A stretch of 7,022 nucleotides of DNA from JAZGHN01 sp964496725 (GTDB lineage: Bacteria > Chloroflexota > Dehalococcoidia > Dehalococcoidales > E44-bin46). The stretch is from assembly GCA_964496725.1 (NCBI GenBank), contig CAZCAS010000061.1:1-7022 (forward strand). Reading direction: 5' to 3'. The translations under genes and the position numbers were made by a program. Below the pieces are notes generated by a model. That model searched no databases and was not told where the DNA came from. It saw only the letters and a program-made list of their open reading frames with translations. Below are positions 1-5,280 of this stretch, piece after piece. Numbering within the stretch: position 1 is the first letter of the stretch; each line of letters starts with the position of its first letter.

Positions 1-1386
1 GCCTTACTCATGGGGATGATGCGGGTTATAGTGGATGAGGGCTTGCTCGATTCGTCCTTTATTGAGGAGCGGTGTGAGAACTTTGACGCCTTCAAGAAGT
101 CGCTCAAAAACTTTGACCTGAATACTGTAGAGAGCATTACCGGAGTGGCTAAGGATAAGATAGCTGAAGCGGCCAGGATATATGCTACCAATAAGCCCTC
201 CTCTATCCTCTACTCCATGGGCATTACCCAGCACTCCCACGGTACTGATAACGTTATCGCTACCGCCAATCTGGCGATGCTTACCGGCAATGTTGGTAAG
301 CCATCAACCGGGGTTAATCCTCTGCGGGGTCAGAACAATGTGCAGGGTGCTTGTGACCTTGGCGCTTTACCAAATGTATATCCCGGTTATCAGGCGGTAG
401 CCACACAGGCTATCAGGGAGAAATTTGAGGATGCCTGGGGGTGTAAGCTGAATCCTTCCCCAGGGTTGACCGTCACCGAGGTTATTCCCGCTATCGGCGA
501 GGGAAAGATAAAAGCGCTCTACGTTGTCGGCGAGAATCCAGCGCTGAGCGAACCCGACATCGGGCATGCCCAAGCGGGATTGTCAAAGTTGGAGTTTTTA
601 GTGGTTCAGGATATCTTCCTCAGCGAGACAGCTCGGCTGGCTGATGTTGTCCTCCCTGGAGTCAGCTTTGCTGAGAAGGATGGCACCTTTACCAATACTG
701 AGAGAAGGGTCCAGCGAGTGAGGAAGGCGATAGAGCCTGTGGGCGACTCCAGACCCGACTGGTTGATTACCTGCCAGCTTGCCCAGAGGATGGGGAGGAA
801 GGGCTTTGAATTTGAGCATCCCTCTCAGATTATGGACGAGATTGCCGGTCTTACCCCCAGCTATGGTGGCATTTCCTATCCCCGTCTGGAGAAGGGTGGC
901 TTGCAGTGGCCCTGCCCTACTGAGGAATATCCGGGGACGCCCATCCTCCATACCCAGCAATTCACCAGGGGCAAGGGTAAGTTCGTCCCTCTGGAGTATA
1001 AGCCCTCTATGGAACTCCCCGATGAGAAGTATCCACTGGTATTGACCACCGGGCGACTCCTGTTCCACTGGCATACAGGCACTATGACTCGGAGGGTAAA
1101 AGGGCTCAACATATTTAGCGGTGAAGAGCTGGTGGAGATAAACCCCGACGATGCTTCATCCTTAGGTATTGCCGATGGTGAAAGGATAAAGGTCATCTCG
1201 CGGAGGGGAGAGGTGGTGGCTAGGGCCAAGGTGACCGAGGTGTCGCCAGTGGGGGTGGTCTTCATGACCTTCCACTTCGCCGAAAGCCCGGGCAACGTAC
1301 TCACCAACCCCGTTCTCGACCCCGTAGCCAAGATACCCGAATTCAAGGTCTGCGCGGTCCGAATTGAGAAAGCCAAAACTGGCTGA
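1..1386 (+). CDS. fdhA: Formate dehydrogenase catalytic (alpha) subunit, molybdopterin type, 5'-truncated
   Basis: Catalytic subunit of a Mo/W-bis-MGD formate dehydrogenase interconverting formate and CO2, the entry step of the methyl branch. The frame is open from base 1 (Ala-Leu-Leu before the first Met), so the true start lies off the left edge; 461 residues are visible. Residue numbers here count from the Met at base 10. Motifs typical of the FdhF family are GITQHSHGTDNV (71-82), GVNPLRGQNNVQGACDLGAL (101-120), YVVGENP (171-177), VQDIFLSETA (199-208) and ADVVLPG (211-217). Arg106 probably matches E. coli FdhH Arg333. From about residue 340 comes the C-terminal molybdopterin-dinucleotide-binding domain (TTGRLLFHWHTGTMTRR, 346-362). 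The N-terminal [4Fe-4S] site and the Sec or Cys metal ligand are outside the window, so selenium use and the electron partner cannot be judged. It converges on the acs operon. A related molybdopterin oxidoreductase is the only real alternative, and the motifs argue against it. Confidence 0.93.
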   Translation, partial: ALLMGMMRVIVDEGLLDSSFIEERCENFDAFKKSLKNFDLNTVESITGVAKDKIAEAARIYATNKPSSILYSMGITQHSHGTDNVIATANLAMLTGNVGKPSTGVNPLRGQNNVQGACDLGALPNVYPGYQAVATQAIREKFEDAWGCKLNPSPGLTVTEVIPAIGEGKIKALYVVGENPALSEPDIGHAQAGLSKLEFLVVQDIFLSETARLADVVLPGVSFAEKDGTFTNTERRVQRVRKAIEPVGDSRPDWLITCQLAQRMGRKGFEFEHPSQIMDEIAGLTPSYGGISYPRLEKGGLQWPCPTEEYPGTPILHTQQFTRGKGKFVPLEYKPSMELPDEKYPLVLTTGRLLFHWHTGTMTRRVKGLNIFSGEELVEINPDDASSLGIADGERIKVISRRGEVVARAKVTEVSPVGVVFMTFHFAESPGNVLTNPVLDPVAKIPEFKVCAVRIEKAKTG

Positions 1387-1399
1387 GGGGACGATAGCT

Positions 1400-2056
1400 C
1401 TACTTCGACAATTTCACTAGCTTCCAGATTACGTTTTCACAAAGCACGGTGGTGTCCTCCGTGGGCAGATAATCGGGGATGGTGGCGTCGAAAAGTATGC
1501 TGCCTGATGGTGCGAACTCCTCATCACCTCGCCACAACACTAAGGTTATCGCTACACGGGGGAAGACATCGATGGTTACGGCCGCATCGCCGTAATCTGC
1601 TTTATGACCGCCCAGTGTTCCTGCAGTATCCACTAGTCGTTGAGGCTTCTTCCCAAAATGGTTGACCAGTGGTTTTACCGTTCTCTCACAGAATGAGGGA
1701 AAGTAGTTAGCCCCTCCTGGCAGTTCCTTGAAGGTGACCATCTTATTGGCGGGGGGTGTGCCTTTGGCTAGGGTTAGATAGTGGAGTATCAGAATCTGGT
1801 CCCTTATCGGCACTTCCTCTTCGCTATCTGCTAAGGAAATATCAACATCGGGCAGGGTGATTTGATATCTTCGGTTTAGATACTGAAGGACTATAACCCT
1901 CTGAGCATCTGTTTCCAGGTATCGGGCGCCGCTCTTGCGGCACTGCTGTTTTATATCATCAATCTTGGCCAGTTGCTCACAGGCAAGCTGGTAAGCCTGA
2001 GTATAGCCATACTCATAGTTACCTCGACTTGGTAGCGAGAAATGACCACTTCCCAT
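1400..2056 (-). CDS. DUF3786 domain protein, function unknown
   Basis: A 218-residue soluble protein with no signal peptide or membrane segment. The C-terminal half has the DUF3786 look: LVLWRGDEEFAPSGSILFDA (172-191) followed by LPTEDTTVL (197-205). The middle contains FKELPGGANYFPSFCERTV (109-127). Four cysteines (26, 39, 123, 206) are spread out and do not form a CxxC cluster, so an Fe-S cluster is not evident. The family has no established function that I know of. Position as last gene of the acsB-acsC-acsE-metF run suggests a role connected with corrinoid or one-carbon metabolism, but that is inference. The ATG is the only plausible start: an in-frame TAG lies a few codons upstream and no other start codon follows nearby. 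Its AAGG directly abuts the ATG instead of sitting at normal Shine-Dalgarno distance. A hairpin lies just upstream. The stop is 13 bp from the fdhA stop. Confidence 0.82.
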   Translation of the reverse strand: MGSGHFSLPSRGNYEYGYTQAYQLACEQLAKIDDIKQQCRKSGARYLETDAQRVIVLQYLNRRYQITLPDVDISLADSEEEVPIRDQILILHYLTLAKGTPPANKMVTFKELPGGANYFPSFCERTVKPLVNHFGKKPQRLVDTAGTLGGHKADYGDAAVTIDVFPRVAITLVLWRGDEEFAPSGSILFDATIPDYLPTEDTTVLCENVIWKLVKLSK

Positions 2057-2065
2057 CCTTAAATG

Positions 2066-2086
2066 GGCGACTACTTATCGGTCGCC
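2066..2086 (-). repeat. GC-rich inverted repeat (hairpin) between metF and the DUF3786 gene
   Basis: A perfect 6-bp inverted repeat, GGCGAC (2066-2071) and GTCGCC (2081-2086), is separated by 9 bases. In the - strand transcript it would form a stem-loop starting 5 bases after the metF stop and ending 9 bases before the DUF3786 ATG. No run of U follows, so it is not a standard intrinsic terminator. It could protect the upstream mRNA, mark a processing site or lower translation of the last gene. The pairing is seen in the sequence; the role is inferred. Confidence 0.5.
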
Positions 2087-2091
2087 AAACC

Positions 2092-2970
2092 TTATACCCC
2101 GGCAGCCTCTATTATCGCCGGCACATATTTATCCCAGCCAAGGGTCATAAGATGAGCGCCCTGGCACATATCCTTCATCTCTCTCATCAGTTTGGCGGTG
2201 ATTTCTATGGATGTTTTGACTTTATCGTCGGTCTTGGCCATCTGGTCGATTATGTCGTCGGGCACGAAGACGCCGGCGACATTTTTGTTCATAAATTTGG
2301 CCATACCGGCTGATTTCAAAGGTATTAATCCCACCAGGATGGGGACGCCAAATTTTTCAGCTCTCTTCATGAACTTGGCAAAGGCATTAGGGTCGAAGAC
2401 GGCCTGAGTCTGGAAGAACTTAGCTCCCGCCTTGATTTTTAGTTCCATCTTAATCAGCTGTAGCTCGAAAGCAGCCTCGGTGTCTGCTCCGGGATTCACC
2501 ACTCCCCCAGCGAAGAAACTGGGCTTGCCCTGAAGCTCGTTTCCTACTACATCATGTCCTTCGTTTAGTCCGGTTATAACGTGAAGTAGCTGCACTGAGT
2601 CTATATCATAAACTGGTTTAGCTTGAGGATGGTCGCCCAGCGAAGGTAAGTCTCCGGTGATTGCCAGGACATTTTCTATCCCTAGCACCCAGGCACTCAG
2701 CAGGTCTGACTGGAGTGCTATGCGGTTTCTATCCCGGCAGACCAGCTGGAACACAGTCTCAAGCCCGCATTCTTTAGCCAGGTGGCAGGTAGCCAGTGCC
2801 CCCAGTCTCATCACCGCGCTCTGCTGGTCGGTGACATTAGCGGCGGCAACCTTGCCCTGTAGCAGTTCTGCTACCTCTTTAATCTCGCTGGTATCGGTTC
2901 CCTTTAGTGGGCCGATTTCAGCGGTGACCACAAACTTTCCTGCTTCTAGTTGGGCACGTAGTTCGCTCAA
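2092..2970 (-). CDS. metF: Methylenetetrahydrofolate reductase (MetF)
   Basis: Cytoplasmic flavoprotein of the methyl branch that reduces 5,10-methylene-THF to 5-methyl-THF, the substrate of AcsE. With the TTG start preferred here it has 292 residues, a normal length for a stand-alone MetF TIM barrel. Visible motifs are AEIGPLKG (17-24) with Glu18 matching the catalytic Glu28 of E. coli MetF, NVTD (45-48), CRDRNR (78-83), AITGDLP (103-109) with Asp107 at the position of E. coli Asp120 near the flavin, and FFQTQAVFD (185-193), whose Gln189 probably binds folate. There is no fused extra domain, and no metV or hdr/mvhD partner follows, so the electron donor is not evident. It lies 60 bp after acsE in the same direction. 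An ATG eight codons upstream (2994) would give 300 residues but has no ribosome binding site; the TTG has a strong one. Confidence 0.93.
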   Translation of the reverse strand: MSELRAQLEAGKFVVTAEIGPLKGTDTSEIKEVAELLQGKVAAANVTDQQSAVMRLGALATCHLAKECGLETVFQLVCRDRNRIALQSDLLSAWVLGIENVLAITGDLPSLGDHPQAKPVYDIDSVQLLHVITGLNEGHDVVGNELQGKPSFFAGGVVNPGADTEAAFELQLIKMELKIKAGAKFFQTQAVFDPNAFAKFMKRAEKFGVPILVGLIPLKSAGMAKFMNKNVAGVFVPDDIIDQMAKTDDKVKTSIEITAKLMREMKDMCQGAHLMTLGWDKYVPAIIEAAGV

Positions 2971-2988
2971 TTTATTTCCCCCTTCCTT
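2971..2988 (-). promoter_or_regulatory. Ribosome binding site that favours a TTG start for metF
   Basis: The - strand reads AAGGAAGGGGGA, then a short A-rich spacer, then TTG at 2970. The purine-rich block ends 7 bases before the TTG, a good Shine-Dalgarno distance. The same block lies inside the coding region if the ATG at 2994 is used, and that ATG is preceded by AATAACCAACT with no such motif. The protein also aligns naturally with MetF starts from the TTG onward (SELRAQLEAGKFVVTAEIGP). Confidence 0.6.
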
Positions 2989-3006
2989 GTGCATAGTTGG
3001 TTATTA

Positions 3007-3021
3007 ATCAATATTATTGAT
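3007..3021. repeat. AT-rich palindrome in the acsE-metF gap
   Basis: ATCAATATTATTGAT is a perfect inverted repeat with 7-bp arms around one central base. It sits within the 60-bp gap between the acsE stop and the preferred metF start, by far the longest gap in the operon and strikingly AT-rich. It resembles a small operator for a dimeric regulator. It could also be part of an internal metF promoter, since TTGCTA and TAATAA-like elements occur on the - strand, although their spacing is poor. AT-rich DNA produces such palindromes by chance fairly easily. Confidence 0.35.
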
Positions 3022-3030
3022 AGCAATAGT

Positions 3031-3906
3031 TTATATCTCAAGCCAGGAGTGAGAGTAGAGTGTCCCGCCGGTGAGCACTCTTACCGTTTTTATGTATTTT
3101 ACCTCTTCTTCACCCAGAGAGGAAAGGTCAGGTTTTTCGCCATCCATTACCCGATGCACCAGTTTGACCAGTTCAGGTTTCTCACCCTTGGCTATTTTTA
3201 TTAACTCAGCGTCAAAGGCATCTACTATGGCTGAATAAAGATTGTGCTTCATCAGCATCATCAGGTAGGTCCGGTTAAGGTATGGCCTGAGGTGGGTGGG
3301 GGTGCCATTGGAAACGTTGGATAGGCCCACCGTGGATTTACACCCCGGGGCAATCTCCTGGAGCATGCTCATAAATTCTAGGCATGGTTTCACCTGGTTG
3401 GTATCTACATTAGAGGCGGGGGTAACTATGGGGTCGAACCAGATGCGGTCATTAGTAACCCCCATCTCATTAGCTTTAAGCATAAGCTCGGCAGCTATCA
3501 TTGCCCTTTCATCGGCATCTCGGGGCATTCCCTCTCTACCCCAGAGTAGCCCGATCATATCGGCATTATATTTGCTGACCAGGGGTAATTCCTCCTCCAT
3601 TCTGGGTAGCGAGATAGAATTCATCAACGCCCTGCCTTTGTGTATCTTTAGCCCCGCCTCCATCGCCAGTGTGTTTGTGGTATCCAGGGACAACGGCTTG
3701 TCAGCAACCTTCTGAACAGTTTCAACCATCCATGTCATGAACTCGTCTCCACCCTTTCGAGCAGGGCCGATGTTGATATCAAGGTAATCCATGCCAGCCT
3801 CGGCCTCAGCCTCGGCCATTTCCTGGATGGGCTGATGGTTTCTCTCCTTCATGGCTGCACCGGTGATGTTAGCGGTAATATTGATGTTCTCTCCGATAAG
3901 GATCAT
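3031..3906 (-). CDS. acsE: Methyltetrahydrofolate:corrinoid iron-sulfur protein methyltransferase (AcsE, MeTr)
   Basis: Cytoplasmic pterin-binding TIM-barrel enzyme that moves the methyl group from 5-methyl-THF to Co(I) of the AcsC/AcsD corrinoid protein. The 291 residues align with Moorella AcsE (262 residues). It starts MILIGENIN and has LDINIGPA (42-49), SLDTTN (73-78), FDPIVTPAS (157-165) and GLSNVSNGTP (194-203). Asp75, Asp158 and Asn197 match the folate-binding Asp75, Asp160 and Asn199 of Moorella. The extra length lies near the C-terminus: residues about 239-275 are a charged stretch absent from Moorella AcsE, before a shared ending around LYSHSW (283-288). It lies 11 bp after acsC, and the acsC stop codon overlaps its ribosome binding site. 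MetH- or MtgA-type methyltransferases share the fold, but the sequence and the neighbours make AcsE the clear choice. Confidence 0.96.
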   Translation of the reverse strand: MILIGENINITANITGAAMKERNHQPIQEMAEAEAEAGMDYLDINIGPARKGGDEFMTWMVETVQKVADKPLSLDTTNTLAMEAGLKIHKGRALMNSISLPRMEEELPLVSKYNADMIGLLWGREGMPRDADERAMIAAELMLKANEMGVTNDRIWFDPIVTPASNVDTNQVKPCLEFMSMLQEIAPGCKSTVGLSNVSNGTPTHLRPYLNRTYLMMLMKHNLYSAIVDAFDAELIKIAKGEKPELVKLVHRVMDGEKPDLSSLGEEEVKYIKTVRVLTGGTLYSHSWLEI

Positions 3907-3920
3907 CGTCTTCCTCCTTA
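3907..3920 (-). promoter_or_regulatory. acsE ribosome binding site overlapping the acsC stop
   Basis: The - strand reads TAAGGAGGAAGACG and then ATG. The TAA that ends acsC contributes its As to a near-perfect AAGGAGG, six bases before the acsE start. This arrangement favours translational coupling, so the methyltransferase and its corrinoid protein acceptor would be made together. The bases are seen directly; coupling is inferred. Confidence 0.75.
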
Positions 3921-5264
3921 TGGCTTCCAGGTCTTAAGGTAGGCTGGAATGTGAGCCCCTTCCCTAGGGCCAACTAAAACCTCCCAGTCCTTTAGCTCAT
4001 CTTCTATGCCGCCGCTTTCCGCAGCAATATATCCCGGAATTATCAACTTGCGATGTTTAACCTGGTCAGCGATCCCGCTCTTCTTAACAAAGGTGGCAAT
4101 GTTATCGCTGACAAATGTGCCTGCTGCCCAGGCGGTCAAAACCGAAAGCCCGTCAGTATTCATGACCAGGAGGTAGGTGGGGACTTTGCTGGTTTCTATT
4201 TCGCCGCTGATAATAAAGTAGGTGAGGGAGAAGTTGGTGGTGAGAAGCACCGGTGAATGTTCATCAGGGCCACCGATCTTGTAGATTCCCTCTTCGGTCA
4301 TGAGCGGTCGCTGGGGGTCGGTATAGATGTTCAATCGTTCTACCAGCAGGGGGAACAGGCTCTCCCCGTGGAAATCGGAGAGGACGATGATGCCGCCATA
4401 TTTAGCCACGAAGATGGAGGCAATTACCGCCTCCTTCATAGGGTCGTCGGTCATCTCGTTGGGGAAAACGATGGTGGGGAAGCCCAAAGGACGGAGCTTT
4501 TTCACCAAAGCGGCTCCCCTGATAGATATCTGATCCTCGAATGCCTGGTGAACGGTTCTTGCCCCGGAGTCGAGGACGACATCCTTAACGCCAGCTTCGT
4601 TTAATTTGGTAGTCAGCTGTGCAAGCTCCTCCAGGTTGGATGCTTTTGCCGCTACCGGGCAGGAGCTTTCCTTAGCCAAATCTGCCACGGCCTCCAGGTT
4701 CTCTGAGGTGGCGGCATATAGCAGCGGTTTCCTATCGGCGCAGGCCTTCAAACCGGCGGCCAGGATATCAGGATTGGTGCTCATCAGGATGATATCGTAA
4801 CCGGCATTCTGTTTTACTTTGTTGACCAGAGCCTCAAATTTACTGGAATCTCCTGAATCATCCTTTATCGCTACCAGGTCGGCGCGGAGGGTTAACCCTA
4901 TCCTATCATATTGAAGCTCGTTGAGCTTCTTCAGTCTGGCATTGACCTCGCTTTCATCCATAGCATCGCTGATAAGGAGTGCGAAACCGCAGGGGTGTTC
5001 AAACCTCTTTTCGTGGCGGAACATGACGGTTTCACCACCGACGGTCAATGCGCTGTCGCCAACTCCGATAGTGACTGGCCTGATGGGGGGTGCTGAGGCC
5101 TCTGCCAGCTTGGCTTTTGCTTCGTCTGAGATGTAGGGGCAGGCAGAAAGTTCCGCCTTCCCTGCTGCCAGGTTCATAGCGAAGGCGAGGCAGGTAGGCA
5201 CTCCACACTCACCACAGTTTGTCTTGGGGAGTGATTTGAAGATCTCTATTCCAGTCAGCGGCAT
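3918..5264 (-). CDS. acsC: Corrinoid iron-sulfur protein large subunit (AcsC, CFeSP gamma)
   Basis: Large subunit of the corrinoid iron-sulfur protein, which carries the methyl group on cobalamin from AcsE to the A-cluster of AcsB. Its 448 residues match Moorella AcsC closely in length. The N-terminal domain binds the [4Fe-4S] cluster that reductively activates cobalt: Cys17, Cys20, Cys25 and Cys42 within TNCGECGVPTC and ACPY, the same numbering as in Moorella. A TIM-barrel domain follows (about 60-330), then the C-terminal cobalamin-binding domain with TTNFSLTYF (342-350), TDGLSVLTAWA (370-380), LIIPGYIA (407-414) and WEVLVGPREG (427-436). The ATG has AAGGAG 8 bases upstream. It lies 16 bp after acsB and 11 bp before acsE. 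Its obligate partner AcsD is not in the window. No defect is visible. Confidence 0.97.
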   Translation of the reverse strand: MPLTGIEIFKSLPKTNCGECGVPTCLAFAMNLAAGKAELSACPYISDEAKAKLAEASAPPIRPVTIGVGDSALTVGGETVMFRHEKRFEHPCGFALLISDAMDESEVNARLKKLNELQYDRIGLTLRADLVAIKDDSGDSSKFEALVNKVKQNAGYDIILMSTNPDILAAGLKACADRKPLLYAATSENLEAVADLAKESSCPVAAKASNLEELAQLTTKLNEAGVKDVVLDSGARTVHQAFEDQISIRGAALVKKLRPLGFPTIVFPNEMTDDPMKEAVIASIFVAKYGGIIVLSDFHGESLFPLLVERLNIYTDPQRPLMTEEGIYKIGGPDEHSPVLLTTNFSLTYFIISGEIETSKVPTYLLVMNTDGLSVLTAWAAGTFVSDNIATFVKKSGIADQVKHRKLIIPGYIAAESGGIEDELKDWEVLVGPREGAHIPAYLKTWKP

Positions 5265-5280
5265 AAACGCAACTCCTTTT

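Noticed and set aside
10..12. ATG at 10 as the start of fdhA
   Set aside because: The protein would begin deep inside the catalytic domain. The preceding in-frame Ala-Leu-Leu fits the family, so the gene is truncated by the edge.
598..1376. Long open frames on the - strand within fdhA (598-1074, 876-1376)
   Set aside because: They are antisense to a well-conserved coding region and their translations show no recognisable domain.
1371..1384. AGCCA-AAAC-TGGCT stem-loop at the end of fdhA as a bidirectional terminator
   Set aside because: The stem has only 5 bp and lies inside the fdhA coding end. No T-run follows on the + strand, and only TTCTC follows on the - strand.
3797..3815. GCC/TCG/GCC/TCA repeats near the start of acsE
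   Set aside because: This is just codons for an Ala-Glu alternation (AEAEAEAG) in a helix, not a DNA repeat with its own role.
4257..4604. Open frames on the + strand inside acsC, metF and acsB
   Set aside because: These are shadows of strongly conserved genes, with no domain character or consistent ribosome binding sites.
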